Shown here in pieces: positions 10,309-21,892 of a stretch of 37,828 nt of DNA. The notes under the pieces are model-generated. The model saw nothing but the letters and a program-made list of their open reading frames with translations. It was not told where the DNA came from and ran no database searches. Position 1 is the stretch's first letter. Every line of letters begins with the position of its first letter. Made by a program: the position numbers and the translations under genes. This stretch comes from Chromera velia (Eukaryota; Sar; Chromeraceae), in contig JAHBMJ010000971.1 in assembly GCA_018398765.1 (NCBI GenBank), forward strand, positions 1-37,828, given 5' to 3'.

Positions 10309-11854
10309 TGTATGTGTCGCTCTTTGGAGGTTTGTTCTTCGAGAACGGGATTATGATGGGCTTCCTGAATGAGTATCTGCGATCTCAATGGTCCTCTTTC
10401 TCCAAACAAAAGTGAATGCATGCATGTAGATCACTTTCGCCCAATTAAAATGATCTTGCATGTGCGCAGACGGACTGTGAGATCTCCCGGAATCTGGCCG
10501 AGCTCCACAACTTCGCTTTTTCCATCGGGCTGGTGCTCCTTGTGCTGAACCCCTTCGGCAAGATCGCCCTGACCTTCGCTCCTGTGGCAGTTGGTATCGA
10601 GGCCTCGTACCTCCACAAGGTTGAGCCTAGGTGGAGGGGAGTCGCCAAGGCCTGTCTGAGAACTTGCCTGACCTTCGGGGTGGCAGCTGTGGTGGCTGTG
10701 GTCCCTTCTTTTGAGCAGGTGAGTAGGTGCGTCTGCATGCCATCCTTCCTTGCGGGACTTTCATGCATGATCATTGGTTGTGTTATAGTGGGCGCGTGTG
10801 CGTGAGGTTGTGTGTGTCCCCTCGGCAACCACGCACATGCAGCCGGTCAACGGATTTCTTGACGTGAATCAGACGCTCCTTATACAACATGTATGTGCTG
10901 TTGGATGCAGAATCAATCACGTGTTTGTGTGTGTTGCGGGACAGGGCATGGAAGGACAGGAAAGGAAGGGAACAAAATGAACACAAAAAGTGGTGCAGCC
11001 AGCCTCCTTTGACCATGCAGCTGCATGGCTGTCCAAAGGTGAAGCCGGCTTGTTTTTTTCCTGTCCGAGACAAATCTTCTCTGTTTGATGTGCCTGCTGT
11101 CACTCACATGCGTGCCTTGTCAAACTGCACAGTTTCTTTCTTTGTTTGTTTCTTTCTGTGTGTATACGTGCAGGTGACTGCCTTCATCGGTGCCCTGTTC
11201 ACGATTCCCATTTCTCTCACCCTGCCCTGCGCAATCTATCTCAAGTTCTTCGGACACCGCATCGGCTTAGCAAAGAAGGTCTGTTGATTTGATTGACAGC
11301 TAGGGGGAGAGGATTTGATGAGACATTGAATGCAAACAAACGGTTTGCCATCCATCCAGAATTTGGTGACGTTTTGCGTATTTGAAACACTCCTTTCGCG
11401 CTCGACACAACCAGGAGAGAAGGAATACAAATGATCGAGTTGCAAGACCGGGATTGGCCCTTCTCTTCTTCTCGTCAAACGGGACTGTCAAGAAGTAATC
11501 GGAAGGGAAGGGACTCCTTCCGAAGCAAAGGAAGGATTCGGGAGGGGAGAAAGGAAGTGCGCGGCTCGGTGTGCAGTCGTCTATATTGATTGATGATGTG
11601 CTCCCTTTCGGTGGTCATGTTTCTGTCGAGAGGTCTTCTTTCACGAGACATATGTCTTCATACGGAAATGCACATATATGAGTTGCATGCAAACCGGGGT
11701 GTGAAATGCCTTTCTGCCTGAGTCTGCCTTTAATTCCCTTTTCTTCTCTCTCTGCTTGCAGAGCGTCCTGGTGGGACTTGCCGTCCTCTCCTTGGTGCTT
11801 GTCCCAGTAGGCCTCGTGGGAGTGATTGCCTTGGAGGGAATGAAGGGGAATTAA
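6243..11854 (+). CDS. Amino acid transporter, AAAP family (AVT1/SLC32-like), nine exons
   Basis: Exons: 6243-6492, 6736-7225, 7813-7930, 9077-9155, 9491-9672, 10067-10255, 10470-10718, 11174-11278 and 11762-11854. They total 1755 nt (584 residues plus TAA), and every junction keeps phase across GT..AG introns. The ATG at 6243 is the first after an in-frame TAG at 6228. A hydrophilic N-terminus of about 185 residues precedes the membrane domain, as in yeast Avt1. Family motifs: NVLVGVGLLSFP in the first membrane helix (about 190-215), FPEMAEAAFG (about 251-260) and GFSGHSCFP (about 387-395), which matches the FSGH..FP signature. Hydrophobic segments continue to the C-terminus (VLVGLAVLSLVLVPVGLVGV), fitting about 11 helices. 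AAAP proteins move neutral amino acids with protons or sodium, often at vacuole or plasma membrane; substrate and membrane are not readable here. Confidence 0.93.
7226..7472. repeat. GTCA/TTCA/GGTC tetranucleotide array starting at the splice donor
   Basis: The array begins exactly at the donor GTCAGT of transporter intron 2 (7226-7812). It alternates blocks of TCAG, TTCA and TCGG units. Because the unit itself contains GTCAGT, the donor motif is repeated many times downstream of the true site. The frame stays open through the array and would encode Ser/Gln/His-rich peptide if the intron were retained. Confidence 0.95.
7960..8345. repeat. Satellite family: purine block plus GTCT tract, three copies in transporter intron 3
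   Basis: Three imperfect units of about 110-130 bp each consist of a purine-rich core, GGAGGGAAAGAAACCATA (at about 8064, 8169 and 8300), followed by a GTCTGTCT tract and a linker containing CTTTGTTGC..TTCTTTTTGTCTGTCGTG. The same core and linkers recur at 29950-31130 in the intron of another gene. Confidence 0.8.
8885..8987. repeat. 28-nt-arm hairpin bracketed by 17-bp direct repeats
   Basis: Left arm 8904-8931 and right arm 8944-8971 are inverted copies with a single mismatch (27 of 28 pair) around a 12-nt loop. Direct repeats CCTCTTGGGATTGGACG lie at 8885-8901 and 8971-8987. The structure sits within transporter intron 3 (7931-9076), so the pre-mRNA would fold into a long stem. Confidence 0.9.
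9297..9352. repeat. Perfect tandem duplication of a 28-bp unit
   Basis: Two identical adjacent copies (9297-9324 and 9325-9352) start CGTTTCGTCATCC and end CAAAGAAA, inside transporter intron 4. Identity suggests a recent event. Confidence 0.95.
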
Positions 11855-12599
11855 CGGGAGGGAGAAAACAGGTTTCTTTCCATTTTGTTTTTCTCAGATA
11901 AAAGATACTCAACGGAAAGAAGAGACATTGCGCAGGGGAAAGGTGGCAACACGGGAAAATTTAGTTCAAACCGCTGCAGATTTGGAATGTGAGAGGAATA
12001 GGGGAGAGAAACAGGAAGGGAGGGAGGAAGTAAAAGGAAAAGAAAGAAAGGATAAGGAAAAGAAAGAGCTTATCCAGACCAATCCACAGCGAGCAGCCAG
12101 TTGATTGACCTGCCTCGCCTCGAGGGTTGCTGGCAAGGAAAGAAGGTGCATAGGCCAGGGCTCGATGGAGCTGGGAAGGTTCCTTCCCTTCCCATGCGAT
12201 TGCATGCTGCAAGTAGTTGATTGATTCTTCTGCATGGTCGCACATCGATCGTCGATGAAGTTCGGGGGGGTTCCAACTTTGCCCTAGCTCGATCCTGCAT
12301 GCATGCATGCGCTTTGATGGGTCGAGGAGTCCAGTATACATAGCCCTGCAGGGGCGACTGTGTGCGCGTTGAGGAGGAAACGGCATGAATGTTTGTTGAC
12401 TTGATTTCAGGCTTTGGTGGATGGGATGGGAAATTTGCTTTCTTTAGTGAGTTGACGCAATTCATCAAATTGCTGTGCTCCAAGAGCCGAGCCAGATAAA
12501 CAGACAGACTCGGTTGGTGTGTGACCCGACCCTGCATGCACACGCATAATTCACTTCCCTCGAAGCGCGTCCGACAGAAAAAAAGAGAATGAACTTAAC
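11855..12599. other. Region downstream of the transporter, no gene seen
   Basis: Contains the presumed 3' untranslated region and purine-rich sequence (11960-12070), followed by mixed-complexity DNA with GCATGC repeats at 12296-12310. Minus-strand open frames of up to 157 codons exist, but they have poor composition and no splice or domain support. Confidence 0.5.
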
Positions 12600-13118
12600 C
12601 CTTTTTGAAGTAAAGAGGATTCTTAGAGGAAGGTATCGCTACTACAGCTTTTGTAGTCATTCGGCTTTGGGGTATCTGACTGTTTCGCTGCCCCTTGAGT
12701 CCACAGTAACGCTTTGCAACGTATCGCAACGCTGATGCACGGTTTCTTGGGGGAAAAGGATCAAAAGTATAAGGGTTCAGACACGGGCTGATCGAACCAG
12801 TGTATTGGTGTTTTACGTTGCGTCTTCTGTAACGCTCCATCTTCAGGTAAAGCTTCTCATTTTGTCCAAAAGTTGTGAATAAAAACTGATATAGAACTTA
12901 ATAAGTTAAACTGGGGCGGATGAAACTCGACTTGCAAACTCTGCAGTATGCGACTCGGATAGACAGTATCTTTCATATGATATTTACAGGTATCTACAAA
13001 AGCGCGTTTCTTAATTATAATCACAGTGTTCGTCCTGATAACAAGTCATCACTATATACATCAGTGACTAAACGATACTAAGCACGGCGGAAGCATCTTA
13101 ACTTAACAAGAACTACAC

Positions 13119-13601
13119 TGTGCTGTTACGAGTTACCAGCCCTTCTTAGAAAGCCTTTGGTTACCATGAAATTGGTAACCGAAATTTGGTAACTGGGGGG
13201 GTCTGAGGGGACTACCGCTACCCCGGTAATCTGGCCACAAATGTGTTGAATCGGGATCTAATATACGGGAAACACATCTTTAAAAACTGCCTACGACGTA
13301 AAAACAATCATTAAATTAAATTTTTAAACTTGTTTTGTCCAAGTTGTTTCTATAATATCAAAAACTTGACTTTAGCTTACACATATTTGTGGATATAAGA
13401 GAATTTTACAATAAATCTATTTTTATTATCCGATTTACTCACTACTTTGTCTAGTTGAAAAGAACGATTACCACTGTTTTGCTTACCAAAACAACGGTAA
13501 TCAATTGACTCTGCATAATTACCATAACCATGAAAATGGTTACCAAGCGGCCTAACAGCCGGTGGGGTAACCAAACTAAGTTGGTTACTCTTAACAGCAC
13601 A
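13119..13601. mobile_element. MITE-like element, about 483 bp
   Basis: The ends are inverted repeats of 20 bp: TGTGCTGTTACGAGTTACC.. at 13119-13138 and its near-complement at 13582-13601 (18 of 20 match). Inside are many copies of GGTAAC/GGTTACC or close variants in both orientations, clustered near both ends (13157-13235 and 13465-13590), the pattern of subterminal transposase-binding repeats in non-autonomous DNA transposons. There is no transposase frame. I could not see an unambiguous target-site duplication, so the true ends may differ by a few bases. Confidence 0.65.
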
Positions 13602-13642
13602 TTATACATTCTTGACATTTCTTGTATATTTTTGAAATAGGA

Positions 13643-13764
13643 GGGGCATTGACTTAAAGTTTGTTCCTAGCGTCTGGCCTATACGTCTTTCGTCTCTTCC
13701 TTCTGTCCTGGTTACTGCTCTCGCTGCTAGCTCTCTCTCTCATGCGACCTCATACTTGACGCTC
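13643..13764 (-). mobile_element. 5'-truncated retroelement tail, copy 1
   Basis: This is the reverse complement of a segment present at 32443-32580 and 33222-33365, nearly identical over about 120 bp. It contains CGTCTGGCCTATACGTCTTTC, CATGCGACCTCATACTTGACG and the end GGCATTGACTTAAAG when read on the + strand. Homology stops at 13764 at a T-run. It is read as a decayed insertion of the same family as the retroelement at 32115-32580. Confidence 0.75.
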
Positions 13765-14644
13765 TTTTTTTGAAATCAACTTTAGGTTTTATAACTAGTT
13801 TTATAGCAACATTAAGCAACATAAAAAATTTAGTAAGACTAATATTTAAAAAACGTCTGGAACGAGCTAGAGTCAGCTGGTACTAGGCTCGTACTAGCGT
13901 GCCAGTGCTACTAGGCGTGCTAGATGTTGCGCAAGTGTTATGAAAATTACTGTAAGTGTTCTCATATTTTGCACCAAACTTCATAAAGTGAGAAAAAAAA
14001 CTTTAGGTATAGTTAAACTATATATGGACATCAATCAACATTAATACCGTACTACATACTGCCACTGGCAGAATTTCAATTAAAGAATCAATTTAGTGCT
14101 TAAGCTGTCAAGCTAGCTGCCACGTACTATGCAACAACTCGAAACCTAGCTTGAAACCTATTTAACATATACAAAGCCGGTCTTACAAAGCATTCAGATA
14201 CGCGGGTCCAAACTCGTATCTTCAAACTTAGAGCTTGAAAGCGAGAGATGAGTCACATTGTGGGAGGCTTTGGGTGTCTGACACCAGCCTTGGCTGAATG
14301 CACAAAGGCTTCCTCTCAATCAATCCATTTTACAGCAAGACAGGACAAGAGGGGGAGCGTGTAGACGAGCATCTATGGGACGGAGTGGCAGAAGATAAGT
14401 CATCTGTTGGTCAGGGATGAAGGGATGAACAGGGAACAACAAAAAAGGTGTGTGTATGTGTGAGAGAGAGAGAGTCAGAGAAGGAGAAAGAGCAAGCATA
14501 CATCTACAGAAGAGGCGCTTGAAGTAGTCTAGGTCGACGGAGGTCTTCCTTCTTTCCTTTCTTTCCTGGTTCATTGCGTGCATGCGTGCAACGCCTTTCT
14601 TTCCATTCTTTCATTTTCATATCAGGTCTCCATTCATTCATCAG

Positions 14645-16707
14645 TTGCAAAAGCGGCCCCGGCACGATAGGCAGGCCAGATCCTTAGCGGGCAGGGACTT
14701 GTCAGTACATGTGCTGCCGGGGTCTCTTCAAAGACTCTTGGGCCCTGCATGGCATTTGGGGACACCTGTGAGCCCAGCCAGAACCTTCCATGAGGCGCAG
14801 TGCTAGGTGGGAGTGAGTCTCGCAGTTTTTCTTTCGGCCAAAAGAGATAGATAAAAGCCAGCGAGGAGGGAGATCTCCCCCCTCCCTCCCGCCTGCCTTT
14901 TGTTTCCCTCCAACTCCCTCCCACTCACGCTGACATAATGTGTGAATCGATCGAACGAGGTTCTCTTCCTTCTCTCTCCCTCTTGATCAATCTACAGCCG
15001 GCCATTCCATCCATCGATCCGGTTTGCATCCACCCCCTGTTGGAACCAAAAGAAAGAAAGCAGATGCAGTCGAGGAAGGAAGGAAGAATCAGCCGAAGGA
15101 CTCCGCAAACACCCAACGAATCTCTCATCCCATCTTTTGACCGACCGACCAACATATCTGCCAGATCTTTCCCGGAAAGCCGCGGTCTCAAAGGAAAGGT
15201 CAGACAGAGAGAGGCCAGCCGGAAGGGTACCCTCCAACCAACCGATCCATCACAATGGGCCATGCAGTCGTACGGGGGGTCAAATGATGATGAAGGGAAG
15301 CAGAGAAGGAAGTGGGACATGCATGCATGCATGCAGTCAGGGAACGACTGGCTGGCTGGATGTGCCCCATTGCAATCAACCCATGCAGGCAGGTGCCCCC
15401 CCTCTTGACATCACATGAACTTTCCTTCCTTCCTTCTCGCGTCCGTCCTGTCCGCTGTGTGTGTCTGCGTGTTCTTCCCTGTGCCACTGACTTTCTTTCC
15501 CTCCACCCGCGCTCTATTGCGAAATCGACTCGCGTTTCTCTCTGCATGTGCTTCTTTGTGTCTTTCAATTCTGCTTCCTTCCCGACATTCTTTCCATCAA
15601 TATCGAGCTCGAGCTCTACCTCCCTCTCACATACGGGAGGGCGGAACTACGGACCGATCTGATCCTTCTCGAAAGGAATCGAAAAGAGAAGAAGAAAAAT
15701 CTTTCACTCACGCCAAGAAGGAATGGCGGGCGCAAAGAAGAAAGGAGGCCCAAAGAAAGGAATCAAGGGACAGGCAGGCAGGCAGGCAGGCAGAATGAAG
15801 GAGAAAGGGGGGGGGAAGCATTCGATCAGCGATGGATGGATAGATGGATGACGTGACGAGACGCACAGACAGGCAGGCAGACTGCATGCATGGGGGCAAG
15901 AGCAACATGCAGAGAAAGAAATTCTGTTCGGAGAACCTACGCATGCATCTTGCATGCTATACAGTTTCTTTCTTTGTGTGCCCCCCAACCTGACGCACGC
16001 ACGAGACCCCTCCTACCATTCTCTAAGTGCTGTCCCCATGCACAGGGAAAGGCTTCGACAGCAGTAAGAACGAACAGCACACCAGCAACAAAAAAGCAAC
16101 AATAATCTAAACAGGCGAAGAAGAGCGTGGGTGAGTAAGGGCATACGCAGCCTCAAAAGAAAGTGAAAAAGAGAAAAAAGGTGCCCACACAGAGAGAACC
16201 CGGCCATGCAGCAGAGGAACAAAGGTGCAAACAACCGCCCCTGCATACAGGCAGGCAGGCCAGCTCTTCTTTCTGCCTTTTTTGTTTCCGAAAGTCTTCA
16301 TTTCGTCCTTTGCGCTCTCTTTCCCTCTCTTTTCCCCAAGCTTTTTTTTCTCATCTCTGCATGCTCCTCTGCTGCCGTGATTTTTTTTTATTCTGGCCCA
16401 TGCAGACAGACGGACGGCCTTTTGTCTCCCGGAGATGTTCCATGCATGCAGCGAATGTTGAGTGAGTGCCATACACGTTTTTCTTTTATGATTCCGGAGA
16501 ACTTTCCATCGACCAGTCCGGCCATCCCTTCCCAAAACGCCATGATCAAACAGTATATGCACAAAACGACCGGCCAACCCACCCCCGTCTCCCGTCAACG
16601 TCCGCGACGTATAACACACCATGAGGTGGGGAGAGGAAAAAACAACCAGCACGACAATACCGACACTGCAGTCGTCTTCCTCTTGGATCATGCTTGGTTG
16701 GGTCTGG

Positions 16708-16752
<45 letters not shown>

Positions 16753-18973
16753 CCCCTCTCTCCTTCTCTGCATGCTGAGTGAGTGGGTGAGTGCTGATTC
16801 TGGAAGGAATCCGAAAAAAAAGAAACATCTTGGGGATGAGACGAAAAGGAAGTTTTTAACGAAGTCCGTCCTCCCCCCCTCCCCCTCACCCTCTCAGAAG
16901 ATTCATTTCTCTCCTCTGGCTCTCTTTCTGCCTCCTTTATTCCTCTGGAAGGAATGCATCATCGACTTGCTTGCAGATTCTTTCCTTCCTGCATCACTTT
17001 TATTCCTCTGCCTCTGTCTCTCTGCCCGTCTATCCATCTGTCTGTCTGTCTGACCACTTTCCTCGATCAACGAAACGAACTCGACAACAGGGTTGCTCAA
17101 GACAGTTTGAAGCCACAAAAACCATACAAGCACAGGCAGCGCAACGCAACAAACATTGCAGGCAGGCAAAAACTGATCTATGCAAGCAAAGCTGGAGGGA
17201 GAGAGATCGGAGGAAGGAAGGAAGGAAGGAATGAAGTCTTGCAGCTTGCAAGCTTCCTTCCTGCAAAGCTCCGAGTCAGTCCACGGGTTGATCATTTCTT
17301 TCTGAGATGATGGATGGATGGATGGAGGCACTTTTGGCTTTTGTGGTCTGGAGACGTGTACGCAAAAAAGAGGAAGATTTGTCACACTGTTGGCATGCCA
17401 GCCAACCAAAAAGAAGAGGCAGCACGAAAGCCCCGAAGTTCACTCCACGAACAATAAATAAAAAAACTTGGATGCACGGTTGAACGAGCAAGCCTTGAAT
17501 GTTGGCATCTTGGTGTCTGTTTTGTTTGTTCGTTCGACTGATTGATTGGTAGGAAAAACCGTGTGTGTCCGTTTTCTCTTTCCGGCACACGCGTGACATT
17601 TTCATCGCTAGAGTGAGTGAGTGAGTGCACTGGAGGGAATGGAAAGGAATGGAAGGAGTGACATGGAAAGAGGGACTGCCAGGGCGGGAGTTGCGTTGAA
17701 CGAGGGAGACGAGAGACAAAGAGAAGAAAAGTGCGTGGGAGGGGGTTCGACAAAAAACAGGAAGAGGATGAGGACCTGCATATGAGACCAATGTTTTCTT
17801 TCTCTTCGTTTCTTGCGAGTGGAAGGAAGGCAGATGCCGTTTGAGAGCCCGGGCTGAAAGGAACAAAGAAAGCCATGCAGTAGTGTAAAATTGAAAGGCC
17901 GTGAAGGGAAAATTGAAAGAAACAGCCTGGAGGAGAGGGCGGGGGATTCGAAACTTCGTCCAGGAAAAAACGAAGGAAACAAGGAAGAAAGGAGAGAAGG
18001 TCGCATTGGTTGGTTTACCTTCCGACTCATTTTTTTTTGCGTTGAAAGGATTCATTCGTTCGTTCATTCTTTCGATCAACGAAGCAGTCAAGTCAAACGA
18101 TTCTATTATTGGAATTTGATTGGATTTTCTTTTCTTCGCTTCTTCTCTCGATCCTTTTTGCTTCTTGCTTGCTTCTTCTTCCTTTTGTTCCTGCTCCATG
18201 CAGTGCATCGATTCATCCTGGACTCCGTACGCATGCGCCTCCTCGAAGAAATCACCTTTGTTCCTTCCATTCATCCGGCCAGCAAGTCACTTATCTTCGT
18301 TCCACCCTCGATCGAGGTCTCTCTCGTTTGAGGTTCCTTTCCTCGTTTGTGCCTTGAGGCCCCCCCCCTCATGATGCATCCATCAAAGTGAGGATCCTGG
18401 GTGCACGAGTGCATGCATGAATGTACATTCCGTCATTCACTCCTTCACTCATTCTTGCAACTTTCCGTCATGTGTTAGTTCTTGCTGTCTCTGCAATACC
18501 AGACAGACAGACAGACAGAGAGGCTTGTGCCTGACTGACTGACTGACTGACCCGATTGTATGAGGACTCTGATCACCATCCGCACTAGTCCTTTTGTCTG
18601 CATGTCCTTTGCTACACACCTCTTTTATCTGTTGTTACAATCAATGCTCGATTGATTTAAGTTAGGTTCGCATGACTTCTTTTCGCATGCCTCGGTTCAT
18701 TGTTTGTTTCTCTCTCTCTCTCTCTCTCGCTCTTACTGTGTGTGTGGGTGTTTGTGTGCCTGTGGGTGTGTGTGGTGAGTCTAATATGGGTGGTGGAAAG
18801 GTTTCTGTTGCTTTCTACAAATACACCGTCAGCCTGTTGCCAGGCAGTACGCACGCCCTCCAGTGCGTCCGTCCACCCTCTTTCCTCCCTTCCAGTTGGA
18901 ATGCACGCAGAAGGTGCTGACCACCTTGGTTGAACGAATCTCGAGATGGATGAATGTGCGGGGAATTGCTTAA
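14645..18973 (+). CDS. Tentative multi-exon gene, product unknown
   Basis: Splice-compatible open segments on the + strand are 14645-14767 (acceptor ATCAG, donor GTGAGC), 14998-15198 (CTACAG, GTCAGA), 15965-16063 (TACAG, GTAAGA), 16452-16625 (ATGCAG, GTGGGG; reads RFSFMIPENFPSTSPAIPS..), 18204-18316 (ATGCAG, GTCTCT; HRFILDSVRMRLLEEITFVP..) and 18896-18973 (TTCCAG; ..TTLVERISRWMNVRGIA, then TAA). All are phase 0 to 0 except the 18204 exon, which needs a phase 1 donor, so an exon between 16626 and 18203 would be missing. The last two join naturally and are the most convincing. No start is identified. With so many CAG and GT dinucleotides here, chance assembly is a real risk. Antisense frames are open in places. 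Confidence 0.28.
14770..18200. repeat. Microsatellite-rich DNA around the tentative exons
   Basis: Tracts include GCATGC runs (15318-15333, 16441-16452), GGCA repeats (15773-15793), a GTCT/CT tract (16707-16755), GGAA (17213-17230) and GATG (17307-17325). The strand bias changes: pyrimidine tracts dominate much of 15400-17050 on the + strand, purine tracts 17160-18000. Apart from the proposed exons I see no gene. Confidence 0.6.
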
Positions 18974-21892
18974 AAGACTGCAGGGCACTTAGCGCAAGAG
19001 ACGATAATGCCTCTGCTGGCACGTTCAGTCTACAAACAGAGAGAGGGGGGTGAAGGGGGGGGGGGGTAACGAGAAAGCCTCATTAACAAGCCATGCAGTT
19101 AAGAGGAGGGGAGAGGAGAGGAGGATTACAGAGAGGTCCAAAACCCATGCAGGAAGATGCAAACAAATAAATAAGGATCTGACACCCTGAGGGAGGGTCG
19201 ATTGATGCCGTTTCCGTTTGTCTTTTGACCTTCACACACAACTCCCCAAGCAGGTCCCCTCCTTTGTCGATCTGTCTTTTATCAATTCACTTCTATGAAC
19301 AAAAGGTGAGGACTTCTATGAACAAAAGGTGAGGGCGTAGAAGAGAAGTTTCCAAAATCAGCATACATGTCTCCATGCATGCATGCAGACAAGCAGGCAG
19401 ACAGGCAACAAAGTGGTCCAGCCGCCATCCCGACAGACAAGAAAGAAGACCCGTCGTCAGGCAGCACGAGAACATCTGCTCACTCTCTCTCTTCTCTCTT
19501 TTCCTTTCATTTCATGTCACTGAGATGAGATGATCGATCAAAGGAAACAGAACAGAAAAGACAGAGAAGAGCAAGACCACATGATGCATGCATGTGTTGA
19601 GGAAATTGAAGCGAGGGGGAAGAAGAGAAAGACTGACTGATTGCAATGTTTCAGAATTGGCGTAGACGAACGAAGAACAACGCCGTCACGGTGGATCGAT
19701 CAGAGTATGGTACAGAATGGAAAAACGGATTGGAAGAAAAAAGCCTCATGGAAGAGGCATGTCGACAGACAGGCAGACAAGACGAATTGAGTGTCAAAAC
19801 CCAACAAACAAACAATGGGAGAGAACAGTGGAGAGGAGTGGAAGTCATACAAGGGACGGACGGACGGACAATGCAAGGACAGATAGATAGATAGAAGGTC
19901 AGAGGATCAGTTCATCAACTGAAGGGAAAATTGAACGATCGACGGACCGTGTAACCTTCTGTCTATACCTCCTGTCTTTTTTCTCTTGTGCTCTGCAGCT
20001 ATTCAATCACTGATCGATCGATGATGCATCCCAATTCAATCAAATCAGGCCTGCCTGCCTGTGTTTCTCCTTCCCACCTCCCTCCTGCCAATGCAGTACT
20101 TCCTTCCTTCAGCACTCAACCAGACGAACAAAACAAGAAACACGTGCACCAGCGGACAGCTGCAAGTCAAAGAACGAAGAAGAAGAGCAGGCACTCCAAC
20201 TTAGGAGCACTGTTAGAGGCCGGACCGCAAAGAAAGCGCTCCCTTCATTCATGTGCATGCACTAATATGCGTTGCGAAGAAAGAGTTAGGAGAGAGGAAG
20301 CACTCCAACCTAGGAGATGCCTCGCCCTGTAGCCGTGTTCCCCTTGACGTGCTGGCTAATTCATTCAATAAAGTCAGGCAAAAAGACACGAAAGAAAGGA
20401 CATCAGTGTAGCGAATTCAAAAACGACAAAGACATTGAGACGAAGAAACGGAAGGGCGCAAGACAGAGAAGAGAAGTGCAAAGGCGATGCGGGTGGAGAG
20501 ACCGAGACAGAAAAGGGGAGAGAGGAAGAGAGAGTCGGTCTACGTGTTGAGCAAAAATGCAAGCAAGCGGGCATGCACAACAGGCAAGTACGTAGCAGGC
20601 AAGCACTGAGGAGCGAGGGGAGACAGGAGAGGAGAAAAGGATGCCGTTTTCCTTCTTTAGTGCTTCTTGCCTCTGGTCTTTGGTCTATCCCCTCTCTCGT
20701 CGTTCAAAAGAAGAGAAGAGTGAGGGGGCAGGAGGAAGAGGGAGAGAGAGAAAGCAAACCCATTGACATTCTCGCCTGTCACCTTCATCCATCCACCCAG
20801 CCACCTGGTCCCTGTCCTTTCCCTCTGAAGCATTACTGCTGAATTTCGAGTGTCTGATCGATAAACTTCGGGGACCGCTCAGTTGGTCCCGTCTCCGTGC
20901 ATGCGTCTGTCTGTCCCCCTATTTCCCCCCCCCCTTTCCTTCTTCGGATTCATAGAGCATCTCTTTTCCTCCAGTGCCTCCCAACCAAATTCTTCTGTCA
21001 CCATATAGGGACTCCACGCATCCCTGCAACAGGAAGGAAGGCTTTCCACTCCACTCCAACCAACCCCCTCTGTTCTGTCTTATTGTAGTGCACACATCTG
21101 TACGGTGAGACACCAGTGGAAAAGAAGAGAAAGACGAAAGGAGGAGAACAGGCTGACTGAAGAAAAAAGCCAGACGGTACAACCATGAAGCCATCCATGC
21201 CGATCGATCAAAAGCAGAGCACATGCAGAGGGGCTTCCACCCTCCCTCACTCGTTCGAACCCCTCCTTCCCCCCTTCCCTCGCTCAGTCATGAAAGAATC
21301 CGTTTTGATTCGATCAAAAAGAAGGAAAAAGACAGAAACAGAAGGCATGCTGTGTGCAGCTCAGCCCAGCAAACCAGAACGCGATGGATGACCCACAATT
21401 CTGCCTGTCTGTTGTCTCTCTCCCTTGCATGGTGGTTCCGTTCTTCGTCCTCCACACACGGAGGAGGAAACGCAAGAAAGGAACGGAGGTCACGGTTTCT
21501 CATCGGCCGACCGATCGGCAAGTGCAACCAACCCTGCATGCCCTGCTCCCTTCGTTGTATCCAACAGCAGGCATGCAGGCAGGCAAAGGGGACAATTAAT
21601 CGGAATGGAAAATTTAACCTGACTGTCTGCACACGTCTTCCTTCCGCAATCAATTTTATGACTGCTGTTGCCTCTTCACTTCTCCCACACATGCGCTGCT
21701 GGTGACCATGCCCTGTCTCTTTCTCCCTCTCTCTGTGTGTTCGTGTTAATTTCCATAGTTCTTGATCGCACACGCGCGAAAGGTCCGGCAAAGATTGACA
21801 GGCTAGCCAACCCCTCCCGGAGGCACACACAGACAGAGAAACGAAGAAATCATCTCTCTTGTCAACGGACAAACGGACAAAAGACAAAGAGA
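18974..21892. other. 2.9 kb with no supported gene
   Basis: The DNA is mostly purine-rich on the + strand with short satellites: a G-run near 19060, a tandem duplication around 19287-19335 (ACTTCTATGAACAAAAGGTG twice), GACA/GGAC units at 19855-19892 and CT tracts near 21720. Several frames of 60-200 codons are open on both strands, but they are low complexity or antisense to one another and have no recognisable domain. Confidence 0.5.

Larger units (their letters stand above)
12600..14260. mobile_element. AT-rich block of nested transposon-type sequence
   Basis: Composition falls sharply relative to both sides, and microsatellites disappear until about 14460. The block holds a MITE-like element (13119-13601) followed closely by a truncated retroelement tail (13643-13764). 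The remainder (12840-13110 and 13765-14240) has no long open frame and no recognisable protein. I interpret the whole as an island of decayed insertions. Confidence 0.5.

Noticed and set aside
17276-18274. 332-codon minus-strand frame
   Set aside because: Mostly Ser/Phe/Leu/Arg sequence from purine tracts, without a domain or splice support; part of it is antisense to the better segment at 18204-18316.
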